In this document: positions 41,539 to 51,422 of the stretch, in pieces
How positions within the stretch are numbered: position 1 is the first letter of the stretch
Layout: each line of letters starts with the position of its first letter
Assembly: GCA_963521185.1 (NCBI GenBank)
Contig: CAUQTV010000003.1
Span: 62,001-126,000 of the forward strand
Reading direction: 5' to 3'
Length of the DNA stretch: 64,000 nucleotides
Origin: Enterobacter_D sp963521185
Lineage (GTDB): Bacteria > Pseudomonadota > Gammaproteobacteria > Enterobacterales > Enterobacteriaceae
Program-made: the position numbers and the translations under genes
Notes under the pieces: model-generated
What the model saw: the letters and a program-made list of their open reading frames with translations, nothing else
Database searches by the model: none
What the model was told of the DNA's origin: nothing

Positions 41539-42510
41539 TTACAGGAGTTTGCGCTCCGCTAAATCCAGCGCGAAATAGCTGAAAATCAGATCCGCTCCGG
41601 CACGTTTGATGGCACCCAGGCTTTCAAGGATCACTTTATCTTCATCGATCGCCCCCGCCTGCGCGGCGAATTTGATCATCGCGTACTCGCCGCTCACCTG
41701 ATACGCGCCCAGCGGCAGCTGCGTGCGCTCGCGAATATCACGCAGGATATCCAGATAGGCACCCGCCGGTTTCACCATCAGACAGTCTGCGCCCTGCGCC
41801 TCGTCCAGCAGCGATTCGCGGATCGCTTCACGACGGTTCATCGGGTTCATCTGATAGGTTTTACGGTCGCCTTTTAGCGCCGTGCCTGCGGCTTCACGGA
41901 ACGGGCCGTAGAACGAGGAGGCGAATTTGGTGGAATAAGACATGATCGCCGTGTCGGTAAACCCGGCGGCGTCCAGCGCCTGGCGAATGGCCTGCACCTG
42001 ACCGTCCATTGCTGCCGACGGGGCGATAAAATCTGCGCCAGCCGCGGCGGCGACCACCGCCTGTTTGCCGAGGTTGATCAGCGTGGCGTCATTGTCAACG
42101 CCGTGATCGCACAGCACGCCGCAGTGACCGTGGGAGGTGTACTCACAAAAACAGGTGTCGGACATGACGATCATCTCCGGCACGGTCTCTTTGCATATGC
42201 GGGACATACGCGCCACCAGGCCGTCTTCTTTCCAGGCATCGCTGCCCGTGGCGTCCGTATGATGGGAGATGCCGAACGTCATCACCGAGCGGATGCCCGC
42301 GTTCGCAATGCGCTCAATTTCGCGCGCCAGGAACTTTTCCGGAATGCGCATAACGCCAGGCATCGCCTCGATGGCCTTGTAGTCGTCGAGTTCTTCTTCA
42401 ACAAAAATGGGCAACACCAGGTCGTTACGGCTCAGGGTTGTCTCTTCAAACATAGCGCGCAGCGCAGGGGATTTGCGCAGGCGGCGAGGGCGTGTCATTA
42501 AATCAGTCAT
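41539..42510 (-). CDS. hemB: Delta-aminolevulinic acid dehydratase (porphobilinogen synthase)
   Basis: 323 codons, almost identical in layout to E. coli HemB. It joins two 5-aminolevulinate molecules into porphobilinogen, the second step of haem and corrin synthesis. The zinc cysteines are in DTCFCEYTSHGHCGVLC. The two Schiff-base lysines are in SYSTKFASSFYGPF and LMVKPAGAYLD. It marks the left edge of the segment that follows the E. coli gene order. Confidence 0.97.
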   Translation of the reverse strand: MTDLMTRPRRLRKSPALRAMFEETTLSRNDLVLPIFVEEELDDYKAIEAMPGVMRIPEKFLAREIERIANAGIRSVMTFGISHHTDATGSDAWKEDGLVARMSRICKETVPEMIVMSDTCFCEYTSHGHCGVLCDHGVDNDATLINLGKQAVVAAAAGADFIAPSAAMDGQVQAIRQALDAAGFTDTAIMSYSTKFASSFYGPFREAAGTALKGDRKTYQMNPMNRREAIRESLLDEAQGADCLMVKPAGAYLDILRDIRERTQLPLGAYQVSGEYAMIKFAAQAGAIDEDKVILESLGAIKRAGADLIFSYFALDLAERKLL

Positions 42511-43038
42511 GGGATACCTGATGTGTCTGGAACATGCGCGTATTGTAACCGAATCAGGGTCACCATGTTCTACTAAAGTTGCCGTTAAAGGTGTTCGTCA
42601 CCTCCGTTCCCGGCTGCCCATAACGCACAAAATTATTCATATCGTCAATTGTTTCTCGTATTAACGTCATTAGAATTTATAGAACGACGAGCAATAATTT
42701 TTACGAATGCAATAAATAGCAATTTTTTATTATTTTTATTATGAATGTCACTTTGGTTTGAAATTACTTTAATGAATGTTTATTTGACGTCGCAAAAAGT
42801 CGTTACTTGAAAGTTTTCAATGTAACTAGATGATAGTTATGCTTTTTTAAATCATGGCGTTACAGGGTTTATTTGTATTTGTCCTTTTCAGTATTAGTGC
42901 GAATTCAGACTTTCACTAAAGAATAATTGAACCAACTTGTTACGTCGCCGCATAATCCTCGCCGTTATACCGTTTTAATCTTCATTGCATTAACGATTGA
43001 TGGATCAACTTGATTATATCCCTGAGGAGGGATAACAA
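42511..43038. other. AT-rich gap upstream of the EhaB-like autotransporter
   Basis: 528 bases with no supported gene. From about 42640 to 42960 the DNA is very AT-rich, with runs such as AATTTTTTATTATTTTTATT, the kind of region bound by H-NS. It should carry the divergent promoters of hemB and the autotransporter gene. A GAGGAGG ribosome site closes it at 43023. Confidence 0.55.
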
Positions 43039-45858
43039 ATGCACTCCTGGAAAAAGAAACTTGTTGTATCTCAATTAGCATTGGCCTGCACTTTGGCGAT
43101 CGCTTCTCAGGCAAATGCCAGTACCGATATCTCCGGTACGAATTTCACTACCTTTACGCATTACAATGATGCCACCTATGCCGATGGCGTTTATTATCAA
43201 GGGTATGTAGGCTGGAATAACGCCGCGACAGACAGTCTGTATAACGGCGATATCTATCCGGTTATCAACAAATCAACCGTCAATGGCGTCATTTCAACGT
43301 ATTATCTGGATGACGGCATCTCCACCAACGGCAATCCCAATAGCCTGACCATCAAAAACAGCACCATTCATGGCATGATCACCTCTGACTGCATGTCGTC
43401 AGATGCCTGCGCGGGTGCGCGTGGTACCGATTACTACCACGATCGTCTGGCGCTGAGCGTGGATAACTCCACCATTGATGATAACTACGAGCACTACATT
43501 TATAACGGCACAACGACTGGCGGCGCAGCAGATACGCATGTTATGGATGTTTATAACCTGGGTACCGCTATTACGCTGAATCAGGAAGTGGATTTAGCCA
43601 TCACCAATAATTCCCACGTTGCGGGCATTACGCTGACGCAGGGTTACGAGTGGGAAGACATTGACGACAACACCGTGACCACGGGTGTGAACAGCGGGGA
43701 GGTGTTTAACAACACCATCGCCGTGTCTGACTCCGTGGTGACATCGGGTTCACTGAGCGATGAAGGCACCAATGGCTGGTTTGGCCGCACCGATAACGCC
43801 AGCGATTACGACGGCACCGCCACCGCTGACGACATTGCCCTGGGGGTTTACGCTAACCCTGCGGCAGACAACGCCATGCAAACCACCGCGAAATTCGATC
43901 GCTCTACGCTGACCGGTGACGTGGTTTTCTCCAGCAATTTTGATGAAAACTTCTTCCCGAACGGCGCGGACAGCTATCGCGATACTGACGCGACAGTGGA
44001 TACGAATGGCTGGGACGGCACCGACCGCCTGGATTTGACGCTGGATAACGGCAGCAAATGGGTAGGCGCTGCTATGTCCGTGCACCAGGTGGATACCGAC
44101 GGTGATGGCGTGTTTGATGGCGTTGCGCCGGGCGCAGAAGCTACCGCAACCCTGATTGACGTTGCGGCTAACAGCCTGTGGCCTGATTCCACTTACGGCG
44201 TGGATAATACCGACACCGCATGGCAGGAAGGCGATCACGTTGTAGGTAACCGTGTTTACCAGAGCGGCGTATTCAACGTGGCGCTGGACCATGGTTCAGA
44301 ATGGGATACCCGTAAATCGTCGCTGATCGACACCCTGACCGTGAGCAACGGTTCTCAGGTTAACGTTGAAAACTCCAGCCTGGTTTCTGACAGCATCACC
44401 CTGAACACCGGTTCAACCCTGAACATTGGTGATACCGGGTTTGTGGCAACGGACAGCGTCAACATCAACAGCTACAGCCGTGTTGCACTGACCGAAGAAA
44501 CCGCTGAATTGCAGGCTAACACCATTACCGTTGATGGCGGTGCAGAATTGGCGCTGGGTCTGGGTCAGGTGAACACCGGCAACATGGTACTGACCGATGG
44601 CGGCGTGCTGAATGTTGCCAGCCGTGACTACGTGCTCAATGCCGATCTGAACAACGCGCGTTACATCAGCAATGATGTTAACCACGTTGACTATGACCAC
44701 GGTGTGGTTGCCCTGAACTCTGACGGTCACCTGGCGGTGAACGGCGACGTTGCCGGTAACTATAAAGTCCGTATCGACGATGCGACCGGTGCGGGTTCCG
44801 TTGCAGATTACAACAACAACGAAATCATCCGTGTCTACGACAACAATACGGGTACGGCAGCGAGCTTCACGGCGGCAAACAAAGCCGATCTGGGTGCTTA
44901 TACCTATCAGGCAGAGCAGCAGGGCGATACCGTGGTTCTTCGCCAGGGTGAGCTGACCGATTACGCCAACATGGCGTTGAGCATCCCGTCTGCGAACACC
45001 AACATCTGGAACCTGGAGCAGGATACCCTCTCCGCGCGTCTGACCAACGGTCGTCATGGGCTGGCGGACAACGGCGGCGCATGGGTGAGCTACTTCGGCG
45101 GCAGCGTTAATGGCGACAACGGGACGCTAAACTACGATCAGGACATCAGCGGCATTATGGTCGGTGTTGATACCCTGGTTGAAGGGAATAACGCGAAATG
45201 GACCGTAGGTGCGGCGGCAGGCTTTGCAAAAGGCGATATCTCGGATCGTACCGGTCAGGTTGATCAGGATAGCCAGTCTGCTTACATCTACTCCTCTGCG
45301 CGCTTCGCCAACGATGTATTCCTTGATGGTTCTGTGAGCTACAGCCGTTTTAGTAACGATCTGTCTGCCACAATGAGCAACGGTGAATACGTTGATGGTG
45401 ATAGCACCACAGACGCCTTCGGCTTCGGTTTGAAACTGGGCTATGACTTCAAACTGGATACCACCGGTTACATCACGCCGTATGCGAGTGTGAACGGTCT
45501 GTTCCAGTCTGGGGATGACTACCGTCTGAGCAACGATATGCGTATTGACGGTCAGTCTTATGACAGCCTGCGTTATGAACTGGGTCTGGATGCGGGTTAC
45601 ACCTTTAACTACGGTGGCGATCAGGCTCTGACGCCTTACTTCAAACTGGCCTACGTTTACGACGACTCCAATAATGAGTCTGATGTTAACGGTGACAGCA
45701 TCGACAACGGTGTTGAAGGTTCAGCGGTGCGTGTGGGTCTGGGTACGCAGTTTAGCTTCACCAAAAACTTCAGTGCTTATACCGATGCAACCTACCTGGG
45801 CGGCGGTGACGTTGAACAGGATTGGGGCGCAAATCTGGGTGTGAAATATACCTGGTAA
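43039..45858 (+). CDS. Autotransporter of the EhaB/UpaC (YaiT) type
   Basis: 939 codons. The signal peptide (about 1-27) ends at ANA before STDISGTNF. The passenger to about 650 is a beta-helix with many aspartate and asparagine residues. The C-terminal barrel begins near GGAWVSYFGGSVNGDNGTLNYDQDISGIMVGVD and ends with KYTW, an aromatic outer-membrane sorting end. Its place between hemB and iprA is where E. coli carries yaiT, intact in pathogenic strains as ehaB/upaC, which promote biofilm and binding to matrix proteins. Orthology is inferred from position and type; binding targets are not shown. GAGGAGG gives strong translation. Confidence 0.88.
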   Translation: MHSWKKKLVVSQLALACTLAIASQANASTDISGTNFTTFTHYNDATYADGVYYQGYVGWNNAATDSLYNGDIYPVINKSTVNGVISTYYLDDGISTNGNPNSLTIKNSTIHGMITSDCMSSDACAGARGTDYYHDRLALSVDNSTIDDNYEHYIYNGTTTGGAADTHVMDVYNLGTAITLNQEVDLAITNNSHVAGITLTQGYEWEDIDDNTVTTGVNSGEVFNNTIAVSDSVVTSGSLSDEGTNGWFGRTDNASDYDGTATADDIALGVYANPAADNAMQTTAKFDRSTLTGDVVFSSNFDENFFPNGADSYRDTDATVDTNGWDGTDRLDLTLDNGSKWVGAAMSVHQVDTDGDGVFDGVAPGAEATATLIDVAANSLWPDSTYGVDNTDTAWQEGDHVVGNRVYQSGVFNVALDHGSEWDTRKSSLIDTLTVSNGSQVNVENSSLVSDSITLNTGSTLNIGDTGFVATDSVNINSYSRVALTEETAELQANTITVDGGAELALGLGQVNTGNMVLTDGGVLNVASRDYVLNADLNNARYISNDVNHVDYDHGVVALNSDGHLAVNGDVAGNYKVRIDDATGAGSVADYNNNEIIRVYDNNTGTAASFTAANKADLGAYTYQAEQQGDTVVLRQGELTDYANMALSIPSANTNIWNLEQDTLSARLTNGRHGLADNGGAWVSYFGGSVNGDNGTLNYDQDISGIMVGVDTLVEGNNAKWTVGAAAGFAKGDISDRTGQVDQDSQSAYIYSSARFANDVFLDGSVSYSRFSNDLSATMSNGEYVDGDSTTDAFGFGLKLGYDFKLDTTGYITPYASVNGLFQSGDDYRLSNDMRIDGQSYDSLRYELGLDAGYTFNYGGDQALTPYFKLAYVYDDSNNESDVNGDSIDNGVEGSAVRVGLGTQFSFTKNFSAYTDATYLGGGDVEQDWGANLGVKYTW

Positions 45859-45922
45859 GCGAATGAGCCGCTGACGGGACGCGTCGGGGTGATTTTCCGG
45901 CGCGTAATTCCCGCTGTAACAC

Positions 45923-45949
45923 TGCCCGTCATGGATTTGACGGGCATTT
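45923..45949 (+). terminator. Terminator-like hairpin after the EhaB-like gene
   Basis: TGCCCGTCA and TGACGGGCA form a perfect 9-bp stem with a 6-base loop, followed by TTT. It lies 19 bases before the iprA start. Confidence 0.7.
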
Positions 45950-45968
45950 AAGCAAGGAATGCATAACG

Positions 45969-46592
45969 ATGATATATGCCCTACCTGCACGTGAATTTAG
46001 CCTCATAGATGAACAGCTTAAACCCTTTGGCATTGCTTTTGAGTATTCATCTGGGACGGAGCTCACCCCGGAAACAGAAAGCTGTGAACCCCGAACCTAT
46101 GTGTTTCACCAGGGGGCTGTGTCTGTAGAGCGACAAAACAACGGCATGATGCTGGGTCTGTTAACGGCACCGGGTATTTTTGGTTTAGCGTTGGGCGTTA
46201 TGCCTACCGCCGCACCCTTCAAGATCGTCGTTGAAATGACCTGTAAAGGCTATTATCTGCCAGCCAGCACCACGCTAATGCTGCTGGAACGCCATCAGCT
46301 ATGGCGCGAAGCCTTCTACTGGATGACGTGGCAAAATCGGTTGCTCGATGCACGTGATGTCCAGTTGGTCGGCACCACCTCTTATAATCAAATTCGCTCG
46401 ACGCTACTTTCAATGGCGCAATGGGACGCGGCGCTACGTGCGCGCATTGGCGTCATGAGCTATATCCAGCGCCGAACCCACATCTCTCGCTCGGTTATTG
46501 CCGAAGTGCTCTCCGCGCTGCGCCAGGGTGATTACATACGAATGCAAAAAGGCAAGCTGGTCAGTATCAACCGCTTGCCTTCAGAGTACTAA
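45969..46592 (+). CDS. iprA: IprA/YaiV, CRP-like helix-turn-helix regulator
   Basis: 207 codons. The N-terminal two-thirds resembles a cyclic-nucleotide-type beta roll (YVFHQGAVSVERQNNGMMLGLLTAPGIFGLA), without the cAMP-binding residues of CRP. The C-terminal 60 residues form a winged helix (YIQRRTHISRSVIAEVLSALRQGDYIRMQKGKL). E. coli yaiV occupies this exact place. In Salmonella the homologue IprA lowers hydrogen peroxide resistance. It follows the autotransporter and is convergent with ampH. Confidence 0.87.
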   Translation: MIYALPAREFSLIDEQLKPFGIAFEYSSGTELTPETESCEPRTYVFHQGAVSVERQNNGMMLGLLTAPGIFGLALGVMPTAAPFKIVVEMTCKGYYLPASTTLMLLERHQLWREAFYWMTWQNRLLDARDVQLVGTTSYNQIRSTLLSMAQWDAALRARIGVMSYIQRRTHISRSVIAEVLSALRQGDYIRMQKGKLVSINRLPSEY

Positions 46593-46617
46593 CTTCAGAG
46601 TACTAAAAAGCGACGTG

Positions 46618-47784
46618 TCAGGACGCGGGCACGACCTGCGGTTTGTTGCCGCTAAGCTCGGTCACCAGATCGTTTACGCCGTCGCTCATGTTGACAAAGC
46701 GGGTCAGCGGCGAACGCGTCACGACCACAAACACCCCGACGTTGCTTTTGGGCACCATCGCCATATAGGTGATGAAGCCACCGCCGCCGCCGGTTTTTTG
46801 GATAATGCCGGGACGGCCGTTTTTCGGTGACATATAAACCCAGCCGAGCCCTAAGGCATCCGCCTTGCCCGGCACGTCCATGCCAATCACTCGCGTAAGC
46901 TGGGTGCGTTGATAAATCAGCGTCTGCATCCGATCCGCCTGATTATTACGGGCGTAAAAATCTGACGACAGGAACTGCTGCATCCAGCGCATCATGTCCC
47001 CTGGCGTTGAATAAACGCCGCCGCTGCCAATCGCCGCCAGCGTGTTATTACAGGGGCTGGCACCTTTTTCCGCCACCATCAAACGCTTGCACTGATCAGG
47101 TGACGGGGTAAAGGTGGTGTCTTTCATCCCGAGCGGACGCGTTATTTGTTCGTCAAAAAGCTGCGGCCAGGGTTTGCCCGCCGCGCGGGAAAGCGCATCG
47201 GCGAGCAGATCGAACGCCAGGTTCGAATAGGCAGCCTGAGTGCCGGGCGTGGTTTTTAGCGTGGCCGTTGAGAGCCAGTTCCAGCGCTGTTCACGGGTGG
47301 GCCAGACGAAAACATCGCGGTGTGCTGCGCCGCCGGGTTGCTCACGCGGCAGCGCGCTGGTGTGGGTGGCCAGATTCACCAGCGTTATCGGTGCGCCTTT
47401 ATAGGTGGGCACCACCGCCCCTGGCGGCGCATATTTGCTCAGCGGATCGTTAAGTTTAACGGTTCCCTGATCGAGCAGTTTCACCAGCATCTCGCTGGTC
47501 ATTAATTTCGACAGCGACGCGATGCGGATCACCGAGTCGAGCTGTGGACGGACATTACTGCCTGGGCGTGTTTCGCCAAAGCTTCGAAAGACGCGCTGGT
47601 TACCATCAATAACCACCATCGCCATACCGGTCGCACCGCTGCCGAAATAAATGTGGTTTGCGTAACGGTCAACAACATCTGAAGCAAATTCCGGATCGGG
47701 AGAGGGCTGTGCGGCATGAACGGTTGATAAATTCAGAGCACAAACCATCGCGGACAAAAGCAGACAACGTTTCAACGAATGCAT
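46618..47784 (-). CDS. ampH: AmpH penicillin-binding protein (D,D-carboxypeptidase/endopeptidase)
   Basis: 388 codons, E. coli 385. A signal peptide ends at VHA before AQPSPD. The serine enzyme motifs are SLSK at about 93-96 (in IRIASLSKLMTSEM), YSN in AAYSNLAFDLL, and KTGGG in IIQKTGGGGGF. It trims and cuts peptidoglycan cross-links in the periplasm and takes part in recycling. It is related to class C beta-lactamases but has little beta-lactamase activity in E. coli. Confidence 0.95.
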   Translation of the reverse strand: MHSLKRCLLLSAMVCALNLSTVHAAQPSPDPEFASDVVDRYANHIYFGSGATGMAMVVIDGNQRVFRSFGETRPGSNVRPQLDSVIRIASLSKLMTSEMLVKLLDQGTVKLNDPLSKYAPPGAVVPTYKGAPITLVNLATHTSALPREQPGGAAHRDVFVWPTREQRWNWLSTATLKTTPGTQAAYSNLAFDLLADALSRAAGKPWPQLFDEQITRPLGMKDTTFTPSPDQCKRLMVAEKGASPCNNTLAAIGSGGVYSTPGDMMRWMQQFLSSDFYARNNQADRMQTLIYQRTQLTRVIGMDVPGKADALGLGWVYMSPKNGRPGIIQKTGGGGGFITYMAMVPKSNVGVFVVVTRSPLTRFVNMSDGVNDLVTELSGNKPQVVPAS

Positions 47785-47975
47785 CCATTAAAGAATAAAA
47801 ACATAGTGTGTATTTATACTACCCGGCGGCACGATGCAAAGCCCGGAAAAACGTATTAACAGTAGGGTAAACGTAACGATGCGTAAATCGTCACTTTTTT
47901 CCTGAAACACATTGTCTGCTTTTGTGACGTTCTCCTTATGGTAACCTCTCAAAACGGGTTATTCATGGGGAGCAA

Positions 47976-48195
47976 ATGATGTCAGGTAAACGGGTTGTCA
48001 TGGTCGTTGATATGCAGCAAAGGCTATTCCATCACCGTTGCCGAAGATGCGCACACCACGGCCAATCGTCCGGCAGCCCAGGCGGCAACGCTGATTGCGC
48101 ATTACAATGAGGTCTGGCGAACGCTCACCGTGCCCGGTAATCCCGTCTCGGTGAAACCCGTCGACACAATTCTTCAGGCGTGGCAGGCGAACTAA
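47976..48195 (+). pseudogene. Isochorismatase-family hydrolase gene with an internal deletion
   Basis: A GGGGAG ribosome site and ATG 47976 start a peptide KRVVMVVDMQQ, the first strand of isochorismatase-like cysteine hydrolases with the catalytic aspartate. At about 48021 the frame switches. The next frame continues with GYSITVAEDAHTTANRPAAQAATLIAHYN, the family's C-terminal block, up to the stop at 48195. The central part of roughly 110 residues, including the catalytic lysine and cysteine, is missing. The ends are well preserved, so the deletion seems recent. It lies between divergent ampH and sbmA. Confidence 0.75.
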
Positions 48196-48307
48196 GCCCG
48201 CCCGCATCGGTCAGATTACGCAGTTCGGGTCTCTTTCGGGGGCGCTTCCCCCGTAACCCGTCGTGCACAGCATTTGCCATAAAAATGAGAAGCATCAGGA
48301 GCAGAGT

Positions 48308-49531
48308 ATGTTTAAGTCTTTTTTCCCAAAGCCGGGTCCGTTCTTTTTATCGGCATTTATTTGGGCAATGATCGCCGTGGTGTTCTGGCAGGCGGGTGGT
48401 AGCGACTGGCTATCAAGCGCGCTGGGCGTCAGCAAAGATGTCCCCATAAGCGCCGCCCGTTTCTGGTCGGGCAGTTTTTTGCTGTTTTACGCCTATTACG
48501 CCCTGTGCATCGGGCTGTTTGCGATATTTTGGTTTCTCTATTCGCCGCACCGCTGGCAGCGCTGGTCCGTTCTGGGCACCAGCCTGATCGTCTTTGTTAC
48601 CTGGTTTATGGTGCAGGTCACCGTCGCGGTGAACGCCTGGTATGCGCCGTTTTATGACCTGATCCAAAGCGCGCTCAGTAAACCCCATTCGGTCACGCTT
48701 CATCAGTTCTACTCTGAGATTGGCGTGTTCTTGGGCATTGCGCTGATTGCGGTATTTGTCGCGGTAATGAATAACTTTTTCATTAGCCACTACATCTTCC
48801 GCTGGCGCACGGCGATGAACGAATATTACATGGCGAACTGGCAGCGTTTGCGCCACATTGAAGGTGCCGCACAGCGTGTGCAGGAAGACACTATGCGCTT
48901 CTCCACCACGCTGGAAAGCATGGGCGTCAGTCTGCTTAATGCGATCATGACGCTGATCGCTTTCCTGCCCATTCTGGTGGCGCTCTCCCCGCACGTGCCT
49001 GAACTGCCGATTTTCGGTCATCTGCAATACGGGCTGGTGATTGCTGCCCTGGTCTGGTCGCTGTTCGGCACCGGTCTGCTGGCGGTGGTCGGCATCAAGC
49101 TGCCGGGGCTGGAATTTAAAAACCAGCGCGTTGAAGCGGCTTACCGTAAAGAACTGGTCTACGGTGAAGACGATCCGCAGCGCGCCTCGCCTCCGGTGGT
49201 GAGCGAGCTGTTTGCTGGCGTGCGTCGCAACTATTTCCGCCTCTATTTCCACTATATGTACTTCAACATCGCCCGTATCTTTTACCTGCAAGTGGATAAC
49301 GTTTTCGGCTTGTTCCTGCTGTTTCCCTCTATCGTTGCCGGTACGATCACCCTCGGTCTGATGACGCAAATCACCAACGTTTTTGAGCAGGTGCGCGGTT
49401 CGTTCCAGTATCTGATCAGCTCATGGACCACGCTGGTCGAACTGATGTCTATCTATAAACGTCTGCGGGCGTTCGAGCATGAAATGCACGGCGAAGAGAC
49501 GCTGGACGTCACCACGTCGCTCAATCACTGA
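48308..49531 (+). CDS. sbmA: Peptide antibiotic transporter SbmA
   Basis: 407 codons, E. coli 406. An inner-membrane protein with seven or eight segments and the SbmA/BacA domain. It imports microcins B17 and J25, bleomycin and proline-rich peptides, driven by the proton gradient. Recognisable parts are FFPKPGPFFLSAFIWAMIAVVFWQ at the start, LRHIEGAAQRVQEDTMRFS in the middle, and FEQVRGSFQYLISSWTTLVELMSIYKRLRAFE at the end. I chose ATG 48308 (MFKSFFPK), after GGAGCAG; upstream codons are not family-like. yaiW follows by 14 bases. Confidence 0.96.
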   Translation: MFKSFFPKPGPFFLSAFIWAMIAVVFWQAGGSDWLSSALGVSKDVPISAARFWSGSFLLFYAYYALCIGLFAIFWFLYSPHRWQRWSVLGTSLIVFVTWFMVQVTVAVNAWYAPFYDLIQSALSKPHSVTLHQFYSEIGVFLGIALIAVFVAVMNNFFISHYIFRWRTAMNEYYMANWQRLRHIEGAAQRVQEDTMRFSTTLESMGVSLLNAIMTLIAFLPILVALSPHVPELPIFGHLQYGLVIAALVWSLFGTGLLAVVGIKLPGLEFKNQRVEAAYRKELVYGEDDPQRASPPVVSELFAGVRRNYFRLYFHYMYFNIARIFYLQVDNVFGLFLLFPSIVAGTITLGLMTQITNVFEQVRGSFQYLISSWTTLVELMSIYKRLRAFEHEMHGEETLDVTTSLNH

Positions 49532-49545
49532 TACAGGGAACGGTT

Positions 49546-50634
49546 ATGTTTGCACCACGATTGCTACCACTGATGACGGCGCTCGTTCTGGCGGGCTGCG
49601 CCAGTGAAAAATCTGCGTCGCTAAAAGAGGGCGAAAAGCCGGTTGATGTGGCAAGCGTCGTGCGGCAAAAAATGCCCGCCAGCGTAAAAGATCGCGATGG
49701 GTGGGCAAAAGATATTGCGAAAACTTTCGAGAGCCAGAAGATTGCGCCGACGGAGGAAAACATCTGCTCGGTGCTGGCGGTGGCGCAGCAGGAGTCAAAC
49801 TACCAGGCCGATCCCGCCGTGCCGGGATTGAGTAAAATCGCCTGGCAGGAGATCGACAAGCGCGCAGAGCGTCTGCACATTCCGCTGTTTCTTGTTCACA
49901 CCGCGCTGAAAATCAACTCGACCAACGGTAAAAGCTACAGCGAACGGCTCGATAACGTGAAAACCGAAAAGCAGCTGAGCGATATCTTTGATGACTTTAT
50001 CAACCGCGTGCCGATGGGCCAGACGCTGTTCGGTTCGCTCAATCCGGTGCATACCGGCGGGCCAATGCAGGTCAGCATTGCCTTTGCCGAGCAGCACAAC
50101 CGTGGCTACCCGTGGACGATGGACGGAACTGTGCGTCAGGAAGTTTTTACCCGTCGCGGCGGGCTGTGGTTTGGCACTTACCATCTGCTTAATTACCCGG
50201 CCAGCTACTCCGCGTCGATTTTCCGCTTTGCCGATTTCAACGCGGGCTGGTACGCCAGCCGAAACGCCGCGTTTCAGAGCGCGGTCAGTAAAGCCAGCGG
50301 CGTGAAGCTGGCGCTGGATGGCGATCTGATCCGCTACGATTCTCGTGAGCCGGGCAAAACCGAACTGGCGGTGCGCAAACTGGCCGGAAAACTGGATCTG
50401 AGCGAGGGGGAAATCCGTGCGCAGCTTGAGAAAGGCGACAGCATAGCGTTTGAAAAAACGGCTTTATATCAGGGAGTTTACCGACTTGCGCAGCAGAAAA
50501 GCGGGAAGGAACAACCGAAAGAGATACTGCCGGGCATTCAGTTAGAAAGCCCCAAAATCACTCGCAACCTGACGACCGCCTGGTTTGCTAAGCGGGTGGA
50601 CGATCGCAGGAAGCGCTGTTTATCACTGAATTAG
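49546..50634 (+). CDS. yaiW: Outer-membrane lipoprotein YaiW
   Basis: 362 codons. The lipobox is LVLAGC, with the acylated cysteine at about residue 18. The body is a DUF1615-type protein (CSVLAVAQQESNYQADPAVPGL, then MGQTLFGSLNPVHTGGPMQVS). In E. coli YaiW is a surface-exposed lipoprotein that works with SbmA in uptake of proline-rich peptides. It is in operon with sbmA. Its stop overlaps that of yaiY, which converges. Confidence 0.94.
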   Translation: MFAPRLLPLMTALVLAGCASEKSASLKEGEKPVDVASVVRQKMPASVKDRDGWAKDIAKTFESQKIAPTEENICSVLAVAQQESNYQADPAVPGLSKIAWQEIDKRAERLHIPLFLVHTALKINSTNGKSYSERLDNVKTEKQLSDIFDDFINRVPMGQTLFGSLNPVHTGGPMQVSIAFAEQHNRGYPWTMDGTVRQEVFTRRGGLWFGTYHLLNYPASYSASIFRFADFNAGWYASRNAAFQSAVSKASGVKLALDGDLIRYDSREPGKTELAVRKLAGKLDLSEGEIRAQLEKGDSIAFEKTALYQGVYRLAQQKSGKEQPKEILPGIQLESPKITRNLTTAWFAKRVDDRRKRCLSLN

Positions 50635-50939
50635 TCATAGCGACGCCAGCGTAGCAGCAGGGCGACCGCGCCGAGGATCAGGCTACCGACGATAAACGGC
50701 ACGAGGCCAAAGATCGTACCGACACCCAGACCCATTTCCACATGTGGCCGGTTGGTATCCTGCATTTGCATCAGATGTTCAAACACGCCCGGAGCATGCA
50801 CCAGCAGATTCAGCAGTTGCGCGCCAGCCCAGAAGCAAAGCAGCACAAATACCGCATAGGCAATATTACCTGGGGTGGAGGCATCCCGTTTTTTACCCCT
50901 GGAACGAGCAAAGGGTTTGGACAAAGTAAAGTCTGCCAT
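50631..50939 (-). CDS. yaiY: Inner-membrane protein YaiY
   Basis: 102 codons, as in E. coli. Two membrane segments (NIAYAVFVLLCFWAGAQLLNLLV and GTIFGLVPFIVGSLILGAVALLL) are separated by a short loop, and the C-terminus is basic (RWRRYD). GGAGG precedes the ATG. The function is unknown. It is convergent with yaiW (4-base overlap of stops) and divergent from yaiZ. Confidence 0.92.
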   Translation of the reverse strand: MADFTLSKPFARSRGKKRDASTPGNIAYAVFVLLCFWAGAQLLNLLVHAPGVFEHLMQMQDTNRPHVEMGLGVGTIFGLVPFIVGSLILGAVALLLRWRRYD

Positions 50940-51194
50940 AGCGACCTCCGATACGTAGGATTAACGTTGGCACAGGGCCAGTGAACCTGCGATAAGTTTG
51001 ACAGGTCACTACGAATGTCAATATCGGATTGCTGAGAATTTGCGCTGCAAAACGGCAATATTTGGTCGATTTTTGCATGCACTCACAATTTTGTTACATT
51101 TGTGAAAATTGGTTAACATTTCAGAATTTCCGCATGCCGCACAGACCCGTGTGGATAAATATGCGAGGATAGTTTTTTCGCTTGTGGAGTGGCT

Positions 51195-51422
51195 ATGAAA
51201 CTGCCTGACAAAATTCGCCGTGACTGGCACTACTATGCCTTTGCGATTGGCCTGATCTTTATTCTTAACGGCGTGGTGGGACTACTGGGATTTGATGCGA
51301 AGGGCTGGCAAACCTATGCCGTTGGCCTGGTGACGTGGGTGATTAGCTTCTGGCTCGCGGGGCTGATTATTCGCCGCCGCCCCGCTGAAGAAGAGGACGC
51401 GACGGCGAAAACACCTGATTAA
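51195..51422 (+). CDS. yaiZ: Small membrane protein YaiZ
   Basis: 75 codons, E. coli about 70. Two membrane segments (HYYAFAIGLIFILNGVVGLLGF and TYAVGLVTWVISFWLAGLII) are followed by a basic then acidic tail. I chose ATG 51195, after GTGGAG. The stop overlaps the ddlA stop from the other strand. The function is unknown. Confidence 0.88.
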   Translation: MKLPDKIRRDWHYYAFAIGLIFILNGVVGLLGFDAKGWQTYAVGLVTWVISFWLAGLIIRRRPAEEEDATAKTPD

